Source of the DNA: Flagellimonas amphidinii
GTDB taxonomy: Bacteria > Bacteroidota > Bacteroidia > Flavobacteriales > Flavobacteriaceae
DNA: 64,000 nt
NCBI RefSeq assembly: GCF_013090115.1
Contig: NZ_JABFNN010000044.1
Location: forward strand, 1 to 64,000
Direction of reading: 5' to 3'
The notes beneath the pieces are model-generated. The model was not told the origin of the DNA, made no database searches, and saw nothing but the letters and a program-made list of their open reading frames with translations. The position numbers and the translations under genes were made by a program. This document shows, one piece after another, positions 26,097 to 34,946 of the stretch; the first letter of the stretch is position 1; each line of letters starts with the position of its first letter.

Positions 26097-27149
26097 CTAA
26101 TCTGCTTTTTGTTCCATCTCTCTAAATTGGGAAGGGGTAACCCCAGTACTTTCCCTAAAAATAGTGTTGAAACTTGACTTTGAAGAGAAGCCGGAGTCAT
26201 ACATTATTTCGGATATGGATTTCTGTGATTTTGAATACCTCTTCAACATTTCTTTTGCGTGGTCAACCCTAAACATGTTGATGTATGTTGAAAAGTTTAC
26301 ATTGAAATTGGAATTAATGGTACTTGAAAGCGCTTGGGGTGTAGTATTCAATCTATTGGCCAAATCTTCCAATGTCAAATTTGGAAGTAAGTACGATTTG
26401 CTCTCCATGAGATGGGTTCCCAGACTTTCCTTTAAATTCAAATTTGCCGAAAGGTCTTTCAAATGGTCTCTCCTATTTTCCCAACGATTTCCCTTAGTCT
26501 TCGCAAATACCGAGGAACTGGTTCTAAAAAGTTCTGGCTGATTAAATGCTCGATAAAACATCCAAGAAATCAATACAATCAAACCTACATGAACAATCGA
26601 AATCCCAAATGGGGAAAAGAAATAAAAAATCGTTTGGTCGATAAGATCAAAAAAAATCAGAGCGATAAAGAGGCCCATAAAGTACTTTAACCATTCTAAT
26701 GTATCATTGGGTTTCTTCCACCTTCCGGATTTTAACATCCGGCCAAATCTTATAATAAGTTTTGCCTCAACAAAAGCGTATATTACCAAGGAGAGATACA
26801 TAATTATTGCAAACACTCGAGTGCTGTCAGGAATAAAAGTCAAACCAAGGACAACCAGGATTGGAGGTAGGAAGTGAAGCATGTCCCTCACCCGTAACCT
26901 GTACCTTGAATCAACTAAGTAAATGATGTAGAAATAAATACTGGGGCCATATAAAAATCCGAATACTGTATTATACTTAATCCAATCATTGGGCAGTAAT
27001 TCACTTTCAGTCAGAGCAATAAAAAAGAACTGAAACGCAATAGCCAATAAAAATACCGACAAGAAAATATTTGCAGTTAATCGGTTTCCGCCTTGAAACA
27101 AAAGTATAATTGCAAAAAGAAAGCTTAAAGCTATTATAACATTGTGCAT
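26097..27149 (-). CDS. Membrane-bound AraC-type regulator
   Basis: This 350-residue protein has an N-terminal half of about seven membrane helices (1-215). The C-terminal AraC-type double helix-turn-helix spans about 245-345 (LTLEDLANRLNTTPQALS; ISEIMYDSGFSSKSSFNTIFRESTGVTPSQFRE). This 7TM-AraC architecture is common in Flavobacteriia. Ligand unknown. The S41 peptidase gene lies 88 bp downstream in the same direction and is a plausible target. Confidence 0.85.
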   Translation of the reverse strand: MHNVIIALSFLFAIILLFQGGNRLTANIFLSVFLLAIAFQFFFIALTESELLPNDWIKYNTVFGFLYGPSIYFYIIYLVDSRYRLRVRDMLHFLPPILVVLGLTFIPDSTRVFAIIMYLSLVIYAFVEAKLIIRFGRMLKSGRWKKPNDTLEWLKYFMGLFIALIFFDLIDQTIFYFFSPFGISIVHVGLIVLISWMFYRAFNQPELFRTSSSVFAKTKGNRWENRRDHLKDLSANLNLKESLGTHLMESKSYLLPNLTLEDLANRLNTTPQALSSTINSNFNVNFSTYINMFRVDHAKEMLKRYSKSQKSISEIMYDSGFSSKSSFNTIFRESTGVTPSQFREMEQKAD

Positions 27150-27257
27150 TCTTATCGTATATATATTTTGGGAAAAATATAATTCTTTTTGCTTACCCTA
27201 TCGCATTCTTTTCATCAAAAGAACTTAGTTAAAAAATTAGCCGAATCCAAATAGGGT

Positions 27258-27273
27258 ACCTATTCGGTGAGCA
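27258..27273. repeat. Dispersed direct repeat, copy 2
   Basis: ACCTATTCGGTGAGCA is identical to 113-128, in a 218-bp gap between the AraC and amidohydrolase genes. The right flank (TAAATTTGCGAAAGGTCGAAAG) aligns partly with copy 1. No other feature is evident in this gap. Confidence 0.6.
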
Positions 27274-27367
27274 TAAATTTGCGAAAGGTCGAAAGACCCT
27301 TATTTATTGGGGTTTTCAGAGACAGGTTCTAGTCCCTCCGGTTCCATAATTTTTTAAAAAACAAATC

Positions 27368-29098
27368 TTATGTTCTTTTCAAATAGTTCTGAGGATTTAT
27401 TTTGGCAATTTTATCAAACTCTTCTGTAGTAAGTTGACTTGAAGTATCGGAGACTAGACCCTTTTCTGAAGAGTGGTTTCTAACTACAAAAAAATCAGTA
27501 CCAAACAGCACCTTATCACCAAGCTCAGGATTATTGATGGTCTGTCTTAACAGCGGAAATATTTCTTGGTTATGTAAAATGTAGCTAATGTCGGCATACA
27601 CATTGTCATAACGAATCAGCATACTGCAGATAATGGAATACCAATCCACATATTTCCAACAGTCCTCTAATTTCTTCCAACTAAAGTTACCTGTTTTAGT
27701 ATGGATGAAATCTATACCTTTCGTTGGGTTTTTGATCAATTCTTGTGCATAATCGTATCTGTCATACTCCAAATATTTTTCCCATTGATCTTCACCCCCA
27801 AAATGGGCCAAACATATTTTTAGCTGGGAAAGATCCCGTTTGAGTTTTGTTTTTCCATCGGTATAGCCAAAAAGATTTTTTGTGGTCTCTGTGCCTTGGC
27901 CAACCCAAACCCTCAACAATTCTTCTTCCAGTAGTACTAAATAATTTAGCGGATGGGTAAAATTGGTGCAAAAATCTTTATTCTTCCACTCAGGAAGTAA
28001 CAAGAGGCCAGTTTCTTTGTTTTTTAGATTGATGTATTCCTTAAAAATTGGATGCTCATCCCATGCCTTTATCTTTTTGCCTCTATAAAAAATAGTCCCT
28101 ACAATGCAATGCGTCATAATTGGTATCTGATGCTCAGCGGCATACAACCATAGCGGCAATAAAACCTCATCGAACGGATAGTATCCCAGTGCTGGATACA
28201 TTTTGAAACCTGAGAACTTTTTATCCTCTATATATTCTTTAATGAAACAATCCTTAAGGTTTATTTTACCCGAAGCCTCTTCAAAATCATATTGAAAATG
28301 ACCTTTGTCTTCAGTCATTCTTCTGGGTTCAACAAAAACGAAAGGCAAAAATGCATCTTTATTGGTACTTTCCTTTTTTATTCTAGCCAGTTCCGCCATT
28401 TGGTCTTTATACAGACTCCCTTTTTTTAAAGGCCCTGCCCCCATGTATTCCATATCCATTGGAAGTACCACAAACTTACTTCCTGGTTCATATTGTTGAA
28501 TCAGCTTAGAGAATGTTGTACTCTGGTCTTCGTAAATGGCAAACCTTCCCAACAAAACATAACGACCTATTAAATCACGTGTCATTTTGCCTGGTAGCAG
28601 CGACAAAAATTTCAATGATTTTTTAGCAATAAACCAAAGTAGGTTTCTGCCAGATTTTACGAACAACACCACTATCGCCACTAAAAGTATTTGTAATGGC
28701 AGAGATTTGATATTCCATAGTAAATAGTGTTCATTAAGCCAAGTCCTAATTTGATGAATAATCTCATATTCCTCATCAACTCTAAGCCAAGCCAATACAA
28801 TGAAGAGTGCATGAATGGTAATGGCAACTTTGATCGCCCCTTTAATAATCCTGAGCACAATATTCCTTTGAAAAGCAATTTTCCTTTTCACTTTGTTTCT
28901 GCGTTGCTCAACTTGTGGATCCTTAAATTCTGCCCTTTTTTTGTTGATAAACGTTTTGAAAATCCAGAGAATAAAGGGAACTGTCAAAATTCTATAGAGT
29001 GGCCACGGAATAAATGTTTTCGCTAAGTATGGAGGCACATGCTCCCCTTTAAATATATGGGTATGGCAATTGATAATTGGTCTTTCGTTGTCACTCAT
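27368..29098 (-). CDS. Membrane-inserted amidohydrolase-family enzyme
   Basis: This 576-residue protein starts with the metal-binding HxH of the amidohydrolase superfamily (INCHTHIF, His12/His14). It then carries an insertion with three hydrophobic segments (about 31-51, 81-106, 132-149) before the rest of the TIM-barrel: PIMTHCI, LAHFGG and the metal-binding Asp in FGTDFFV near the C-terminus. Amidohydrolase-2 enzymes usually decarboxylate or hydrolyse small molecules and are soluble; a membrane insert is unusual. It lies 103 bp downstream of the trypsin-nuclease gene on the same strand, so the two are probably co-transcribed. Confidence 0.75.
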   Translation of the reverse strand: MSDNERPIINCHTHIFKGEHVPPYLAKTFIPWPLYRILTVPFILWIFKTFINKKRAEFKDPQVEQRRNKVKRKIAFQRNIVLRIIKGAIKVAITIHALFIVLAWLRVDEEYEIIHQIRTWLNEHYLLWNIKSLPLQILLVAIVVLFVKSGRNLLWFIAKKSLKFLSLLPGKMTRDLIGRYVLLGRFAIYEDQSTTFSKLIQQYEPGSKFVVLPMDMEYMGAGPLKKGSLYKDQMAELARIKKESTNKDAFLPFVFVEPRRMTEDKGHFQYDFEEASGKINLKDCFIKEYIEDKKFSGFKMYPALGYYPFDEVLLPLWLYAAEHQIPIMTHCIVGTIFYRGKKIKAWDEHPIFKEYINLKNKETGLLLLPEWKNKDFCTNFTHPLNYLVLLEEELLRVWVGQGTETTKNLFGYTDGKTKLKRDLSQLKICLAHFGGEDQWEKYLEYDRYDYAQELIKNPTKGIDFIHTKTGNFSWKKLEDCWKYVDWYSIICSMLIRYDNVYADISYILHNQEIFPLLRQTINNPELGDKVLFGTDFFVVRNHSSEKGLVSDTSSQLTTEEFDKIAKINPQNYLKRT

Positions 29099-29201
29099 CT
29101 CAACTGTATTTATTTCTAACCTTCCTATTTAAAAGCCTTTATGGTGATTCGTTTTGGACTCAATCTTTTTAGAAAGCCACTAAACCGATTCTTCATTTAA
29201 A

Positions 29202-31373
29202 TTAAAAAATGATCTGTGAAATATTGGTGATTGGATTTCTTCCTTGAACAGATGATTCATTATCTGATTGCACAAATGAGTCTGTTTCCCGTAAATCTTG
29301 AAATTGTAGATTGGTAACTGATTCCAATTCTTGCAATGAAATCTGGAAATTCCTAAAATCTCCAAATACGGTTTCTGTGATGGTATCTGAAACCTGAACA
29401 GACTGAGATGTTAAGTAGCTGCTTGAAGAAATTTTCCCATCTGGCCTCCTATAAATAACAACTTTCCAAAACTCGATTGGCACTTGTACCTGAAAACCCG
29501 TTGGGGTCATATAAATTGGATCGTCATTTTTAAAAACGGGTCCGCTCATTACAGAAATTTTCAATTTACCATTACCCGCATTATTGCCAATAAAATCTTC
29601 AATATCTCCCCAATCCCCTCCTCTATTGAATCTAAAATGTTGTAATGCCGCATTGGTATAATGAAAAGTATCATGATGTGCCTCTACCGCTTCTTCCCTT
29701 ACATCTCCCCAACAAACATCTGTCCTTTTAACCAAATGCCCGCGGTCGTATGGATTATCAATCCCTTCATGCTTTCTATAAAATTCATTGTCAAGTTGTG
29801 CTTTTTCGTCAATTCTAGGATCCAGTACCCAATCATTATTAAATTCTTTATTGGTAATTGTAATCCTTTTGTTTTCGTCAATATTAACGCAGGTGAAAAA
29901 AGGCATCCTCCGTTCGGCATTCATTACAATGCTAAATTTGTCATAGGTCAGTACATGTCGTTGATCATGTGCCATTTTATTCCTTGCAACTTTTTGGTAA
30001 TCTACATTGGTCAACCATGGAATGTTGACTTCTTCACCCAAAAAGTTTTTATCATAGCCTGTTCTATTTACATAATTTGAATTGGGCTTAACGCCCTCTT
30101 TATCAATGATAGTAGTATCTACACCAAAACTGTCCATCTCCGTAGGAAATATTCCTGAGGGAATTCCAACTGATAATTCCAATGGGATTGTAAGTTTTAT
30201 TTGGTTGTTAACAATCCTTGAACCTAGCTGCGATATACTGGTCTGTTGTGTGGTTTTAGCTGGCGTAGCAGAGTTGATGCTTCTGGCCGAAACTTCTGCA
30301 TCAACTGCTCTCCATCTGGGATGCCAAAAATTACGTTTCGAAATTTCCTTATCAAAATTAACTCCCGCATCAACCACAAAAGAGTCTGAGGCCAATTGTC
30401 TTGTAGGGACTGCAAAATTTGAATCCAAATACCTTCCGGCAAAATGCAACCCAACCGCATCACCTGTTGTTAGATCAACAAGAATTGACCCACTTGCACC
30501 GGGCATGGTAGTGGAATTATGTGCCAAAGATTGCACAACATTATCATAACTCCTGATTGTTCTTGTACCTGTAATTTTCCCTGGCAATAACCTTTTAATA
30601 TTGAACACACCATTAAAAACCTTCTTAAGTTTTTCCGCAGGCACTCTGTTATCAATGCCAGGATAACCTATTACCGCTATATTTCGGTTTATAAGATTTG
30701 GGATTTCTTCGGTACTCAATCTAACTGGTTTTCTATCTCCTCTAATGCCTGCGACCTTTATTAAAGCCATGTCCCAATAAGGATGAATCATTTCAACACT
30801 TAAAAAATCTAAATAAAACTCGTTGTTGGGCTCGCTATTTTTTTCTTCCTTAAAATCAATGCCAGCAACCTGGCCTGGAATGAAGTTTAATCCTTTTATT
30901 CCCAATCCATATGAAAATAATTCAGCCACATGTCTATTGGTCATAATCAAATTTTCCCCTACGATAAATCCTGTACCCGCAAAAGCCATATTGGAAATAT
31001 TGGGAACCTCAATTCTTCCAACTGATGGAATTATTGATTCAAGCATTTTTCTGTACTTTTCCTCACCCAAAAAACTCCACATACCGCTTTGAATTTCGTA
31101 GGAATCTCCTTGTATATCTATTACAGGACTGATATCGGAATTGATAATCGCTTCAATCTGAATTGTTTCCTGAGAAGTAAGCTCTGGCTGCGTTTTAGAC
31201 AGTTTTCGCATGCCTGTCAATAGGTGTTTTTCTTTCCTCGAATTTAATTCTGGAAATAACTTCATTCTACAAGATTCATCATCGCAAATTTCCTCAATAG
31301 TATTCGGCAAAGCGTTTTCTATGTACGACTTAATCAATTGACTCCGTTCCGTACCTTCAATTTTTACTTTCAT
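29202..31373 (-). CDS. Trypsin-like serine protease / NUC1 endonuclease fusion
   Basis: This 723-residue protein has a helical N-terminal domain (about 1-95) resembling the small effector-associated domains that recruit partners. A V8/trypsin-like protease follows (about 110-340), with His148 (TNRHVAE), Asp201 (WDMALIKV) and Ser294 (MPGASGS). A linker (350-420) leads to a DNA/RNA non-specific endonuclease (about 450-690) with the catalytic YDRGHLVKR motif (His546). There is no signal peptide, so it should be cytosolic. Protease-nuclease fusions of this kind have been predicted as conflict or suicide effectors in which proteolysis frees or activates the nuclease. The role here is inferred. Confidence 0.85.
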   Translation of the reverse strand: MKVKIEGTERSQLIKSYIENALPNTIEEICDDESCRMKLFPELNSRKEKHLLTGMRKLSKTQPELTSQETIQIEAIINSDISPVIDIQGDSYEIQSGMWSFLGEEKYRKMLESIIPSVGRIEVPNISNMAFAGTGFIVGENLIMTNRHVAELFSYGLGIKGLNFIPGQVAGIDFKEEKNSEPNNEFYLDFLSVEMIHPYWDMALIKVAGIRGDRKPVRLSTEEIPNLINRNIAVIGYPGIDNRVPAEKLKKVFNGVFNIKRLLPGKITGTRTIRSYDNVVQSLAHNSTTMPGASGSILVDLTTGDAVGLHFAGRYLDSNFAVPTRQLASDSFVVDAGVNFDKEISKRNFWHPRWRAVDAEVSARSINSATPAKTTQQTSISQLGSRIVNNQIKLTIPLELSVGIPSGIFPTEMDSFGVDTTIIDKEGVKPNSNYVNRTGYDKNFLGEEVNIPWLTNVDYQKVARNKMAHDQRHVLTYDKFSIVMNAERRMPFFTCVNIDENKRITITNKEFNNDWVLDPRIDEKAQLDNEFYRKHEGIDNPYDRGHLVKRTDVCWGDVREEAVEAHHDTFHYTNAALQHFRFNRGGDWGDIEDFIGNNAGNGKLKISVMSGPVFKNDDPIYMTPTGFQVQVPIEFWKVVIYRRPDGKISSSSYLTSQSVQVSDTITETVFGDFRNFQISLQELESVTNLQFQDLRETDSFVQSDNESSVQGRNPITNISQIIF

Positions 31374-31690
31374 CGGTTTTACTTCAGTAACTTTTGATTT
31401 ATTCTATCAGAGAAACTATGGTTTATAGTTAAAAAATCTAAGAAATGTTGCCAACGGCAATTCTTTAAAATTCACATCCCATATATCAAGGGATTTCTAC
31501 CAAAACAAAGAGGGAATATTTTGTAAATGCTTCTGAGGCCATTAAAAATAATGAATCATGTTCTAAAGCAACTATAGATTACCCCCATAAAAACTAGGGT
31601 TTTCCTTCAAAACAGGTTAAGTTTTTGTAAAATTCCCCATTTGGTGGCCTTTTACTTTATCCCTAATTTCATGGTTCATTATTTGGAAGC
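31374..31690. other. Intergenic region between divergent genes
   Basis: The 317 bp between the trypsin-nuclease and DnaQ-type genes contain no credible gene. There is a small inverted repeat TTGCC-AAC-GGCAA near 31449-31461. No clear TAnnTTTG box was found close to either start. Confidence 0.5.
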
Positions 31691-33076
31691 GTGTATACCA
31701 TTATCGACATAGAGACCACTGGGAATGGCATCAAGGGAAATAAAATTACCGAGATAGCCATTTTTAAGTGTGATGGAACACAGATTGTAGAGGAGTTTAC
31801 ATCTTTGGTAAATCCGCAATCCCCAATTCCGTATTTCATCACTGGTCTTACTGGTATTGATGACCAAATGGTACAAGATGCACCGCTCTTTTCTGAAATT
31901 TCGGAGCAAATATTGTCCATCACGGACAATTGTATTTTTGTGGCACATGCCGTAAATTTTGACTACGGTGTGATCAAAGAGGAGTTTCGCCAGATCGGGG
32001 TTGATTTCGTAAGGAAAAAGCTTTGCACTGTTCGGCTATCCCGAAAATTGATTCCAGGTTTACATTCCTATAGTTTGGGAAAACTATGTTCTTCGGTCAA
32101 TATCCCTCTTACCGATCGCCATAGAGCCAGAGGAGATGCACACGCCACCACCCTTTTGTTTCAAAAACTGCTCAATACTCCCAATGCTGAGGAGATATTT
32201 CAAAAATTCTTGAATGCTCGTAGTCAGGAAGCTACCCTACCTCCCCATTTACCTAAAGCGGTTTTTGATGCCATTCCGCCAAAACCGGGAATCTATTACT
32301 TCAAAAACCAAAAGCGGGAAATTATTTATGTGGGCAAGGCCATCAACCTAAAAAAAAGAGTGTTGGGCCATTTTTATGACAAAAGTGTCAAGGAAATAAG
32401 GATGTGCAGTGAAACAGCGCATATCGATTTTAAACTTTCCGGTAGTGAACTGGTGGCACTGCTCATGGAATCTGCTGAAATAAAACAGCATTTTCCAATG
32501 TACAACAGTGCACAGAAAAGAACGGTGAAACAATATGCCATTTTTCAATATGAAGACAGAAACGGCATCATGCATTTAGCGTACAACACCCTAAAGGGTG
32601 CGCCCAATCCCATTAAAATCTTTTATAACCAAACGGATTGCAGAGCATACCTGGAAGAAATGTGCAAAAATTTTGCGCTATGCCCCAAATATTGTCATCT
32701 TCAACAAACCAATGGGGCTTGTTCACATCATGAAATAAAGTCCTGTGAAGGTATTTGCACAGCCACTGAATCCATAGAAAGCTATAACCAGAAAGTCGCG
32801 GAGGCCATTGCGAACATGAAACTGTTGGAATCTGAAATACGGGTTATCAAAGAAAAAGGACGAGATTTGAATGAAAGTGCTGTGGTTTTGATTGCCCAAG
32901 GCATTTACAAAGGTTATGGGTTTATTGACCATGAAACAGAAATTTCTACTTTGGAGGATATTGAAGCCCATATCATCCCTCAAAAAAACACTTTGGAAAC
33001 CCAACGAATTGTGGAATCCCTATTGCCTAAACTTGAATCCTTTGTACTGCAATCTACACCGTCAGTTTCACCTTGA
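31691..33076 (+). CDS. DnaQ-like exonuclease fused to UvrC-type GIY-YIG domain
   Basis: This 461-residue protein has a DEDD 3'-5' exonuclease domain first (about 1-165; IIDIETTG with Asp6/Glu8, FVAHAVNFDYG, HRARGDAHAT). A GIY-YIG nuclease like the N-terminal part of UvrC or Cho follows (about 195-280; KPGIYYFKNQ, IIYVGKAINLKKRV). A Cys-containing C-terminal region comes last. The UvrC C-terminal nuclease and HhH parts are absent. Such proteins probably act in DNA repair. The start is a GTG; no in-frame ATG precedes the DEDD motif. Confidence 0.85.
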   Translation: MYTIIDIETTGNGIKGNKITEIAIFKCDGTQIVEEFTSLVNPQSPIPYFITGLTGIDDQMVQDAPLFSEISEQILSITDNCIFVAHAVNFDYGVIKEEFRQIGVDFVRKKLCTVRLSRKLIPGLHSYSLGKLCSSVNIPLTDRHRARGDAHATTLLFQKLLNTPNAEEIFQKFLNARSQEATLPPHLPKAVFDAIPPKPGIYYFKNQKREIIYVGKAINLKKRVLGHFYDKSVKEIRMCSETAHIDFKLSGSELVALLMESAEIKQHFPMYNSAQKRTVKQYAIFQYEDRNGIMHLAYNTLKGAPNPIKIFYNQTDCRAYLEEMCKNFALCPKYCHLQQTNGACSHHEIKSCEGICTATESIESYNQKVAEAIANMKLLESEIRVIKEKGRDLNESAVVLIAQGIYKGYGFIDHETEISTLEDIEAHIIPQKNTLETQRIVESLLPKLESFVLQSTPSVSP

Positions 33077-33827
33077 AAACGGCATCTGTATCGCTTAAAT
33101 ATTGAAATCCTTCATGAAGTTTATGTTGTTGAACAGCATAAGGATAAAACGTAATTGGCTCAATACAAACCATATTATGAACCTCTGTCCAGCACATGAA
33201 TTGGCCAAAACCTTCGGTTTCTATACTAATATTCTTTTCATCTTTTAATGTTATTGCTGTACAATCGGGAACATGAAGAGCCCTACTGCCCACTTCCAAA
33301 ACTTCATCCAGCGTTATTTCCTTATCATTTGCAACGATTTTAGGGGATGTAGCATGAAGTTTAAAGGCAGGATGATACCCAAGCATAAAAGGCATGTCCC
33401 TTTCGCCAGAAACCTGAAATTCAACAACCAAACTATTGCCTTGCAATTCAAATGTTTTTTGAAATCGAAACGAATAAGGCCACATTAACCATGGTTTGGT
33501 GGACTTATCAGGGAATTTTGAATTTTTTATGGGTGTACCCGCTTTATATTCCTTTTGAAATCGAGCCTTGGTTTCAGAGCTATCGATCAATGTGTACTCC
33601 AATTCACGTAACAGCCCGTGTTGGTCCTGTACGGCGGTCCCTTTAGGAACCTGCACGTTGAAACCTGCCTCATTTACAGGCCCGATAATGGGAAACATTT
33701 CCGTATCTGAACTTCTCCAGCCCGGACTACCTTTTTGATGAATGAATTCATGCCCGTCCACTTGAAAACTGACCAATTCTCCTTGATCAATTCCTACCTT
33801 TGAACTTTCATTTTTAAGCTCAACCAT
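33054..33827 (-). CDS. Aldose 1-epimerase family protein
   Basis: This 257-residue protein is of the mutarotase-like (galactose mutarotase/YeaD) superfamily, with features such as FPIIGPVNE, HGLLRELEYTL and MLGYHPAFKL. These enzymes interconvert sugar anomers or bind hexose-6-phosphate-like ligands. It is soluble, with no signal peptide. Its 3' end overlaps the convergent DnaQ-type gene by 23 bp. Confidence 0.85.
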   Translation of the reverse strand: MVELKNESSKVGIDQGELVSFQVDGHEFIHQKGSPGWRSSDTEMFPIIGPVNEAGFNVQVPKGTAVQDQHGLLRELEYTLIDSSETKARFQKEYKAGTPIKNSKFPDKSTKPWLMWPYSFRFQKTFELQGNSLVVEFQVSGERDMPFMLGYHPAFKLHATSPKIVANDKEITLDEVLEVGSRALHVPDCTAITLKDEKNISIETEGFGQFMCWTEVHNMVCIEPITFYPYAVQQHKLHEGFQYLSDTDAVFKVKLTV

Positions 33828-33886
33828 TATTTTGTATTGATAAGTCTATAGATTAGCAATGCATTTTGTCCCGAAATTATCAAATT

Positions 33887-34867
33887 TTAGTCGATAAACC
33901 CTTGCTCCCGCATCCAATCATCATTAAACATTTTACCTACATAGCGACTTCCATGATCATGAAACAACACTACAACCACATCATCCTTGGAAAAACGTTC
34001 TTTAAGCTGCAATAATCCTTTGATGGCAGCCCCAGCGGAATTCCCCAAAAACATTCCCTCCTCCTTGGCCAAACGCTGGGTGTAGACCGCTGCATCCTTA
34101 TCGGTTACCTTGGTAAATCCATCTATGATATCAAAGTTGACATTTTTGGGAAGGATGTCTTCACCTATACCTTCTGTGATATAGGGATAAATTTCATTTT
34201 CGTCAAAAATTCCAGTTTCATGGTATTTTTTAAATACGGAACCATAGGTATCTATTCCCCATACTTTTATTTTGGGGTTTTGTTCTTTCAGATAGCTTCC
34301 AACCCCGGAAATGGTTCCCCCAGTGCCTACCCCAACCACAAAATGCGTGACCTTTCCATCTGTTTGTTTCCAGATTTCAGGTCCTGTGGTCAGATAATGC
34401 CCTTTGGTATTACTAGGATTGTCATATTGGTTTACATACCAGGAATTTGGAATTTCAGTAGCGAGTCTTTTTGCAGTAGAATAATAACTCCTTGGATCAT
34501 CTGGAGCAACATCCGTAGGACATACATAAACCTCGCTCCCCATGGCCTTCAAAATATCTATTTTTTCCTTGGATTGTTTGTCACTTATCACGCAAATCAT
34601 TCGATATCCTTTGACAACTGCTGCCAAGGCCAGTCCCATACCTGTATTGCCAGAAGTGCCTTCTATAATGGTTCCGCCTGGCTTCAAAATTCCTGAAGCT
34701 TCTGCATCTTCCACCATTTGAAGTGCCATTCTGTCTTTTACGGAGTTTCCGGGATTAAAGGTTTCATACTTTGCCAAAACCAAACAAGGTAGCTCCACGG
34801 TAAGTTTATTGAGCTTTACCAATGGCGTATTGCCGATGGTTTCCAGAATGTTTTTTGCATATTCCAT
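33887..34867 (-). CDS. PLP-dependent cysteine synthase / cystathionine beta-synthase family enzyme
   Basis: This 326-residue fold-type II PLP enzyme starts with TIGNTPLVKL. It has the PLP lysine in NPGNSVKDRMA (Lys44), the substrate loop EGTSGNTGMGLA and the phosphate-binding GVGTGGTISG. Length and motifs fit O-acetylserine sulfhydrylase or the catalytic core of cystathionine beta-synthase. Which of the two it is cannot be decided from sequence alone, so I give no symbol. Cytoplasmic. Confidence 0.9.
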   Translation of the reverse strand: MEYAKNILETIGNTPLVKLNKLTVELPCLVLAKYETFNPGNSVKDRMALQMVEDAEASGILKPGGTIIEGTSGNTGMGLALAAVVKGYRMICVISDKQSKEKIDILKAMGSEVYVCPTDVAPDDPRSYYSTAKRLATEIPNSWYVNQYDNPSNTKGHYLTTGPEIWKQTDGKVTHFVVGVGTGGTISGVGSYLKEQNPKIKVWGIDTYGSVFKKYHETGIFDENEIYPYITEGIGEDILPKNVNFDIIDGFTKVTDKDAAVYTQRLAKEEGMFLGNSAGAAIKGLLQLKERFSKDDVVVVLFHDHGSRYVGKMFNDDWMREQGFID

Positions 34868-34946
34868 AATAATGACAAAGATAATTTTTTGCTTTAGGTG
34901 ATTATGTCAACAAAAAACAAAGTTCCTTTCAGTCGATACTGAAAGC

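Noticed and set aside
27290-27357. A tRNA-like 3' end (AGGTTCTAGTCCC...GGTTCCA) upstream of the amidohydrolase stop.
   Set aside because: The T-arm stem pairs only at two of five positions, position 57 is not a purine, and no matching 5' acceptor strand is present. It may be chance or an old remnant; I do not call a tRNA or attachment site.
31691-33076. The DnaQ-GIY-YIG fusion as a novel architecture.
   Set aside because: Exonuclease/UvrC-N fusions are already known from many bacteria, so it is annotated as a feature only.
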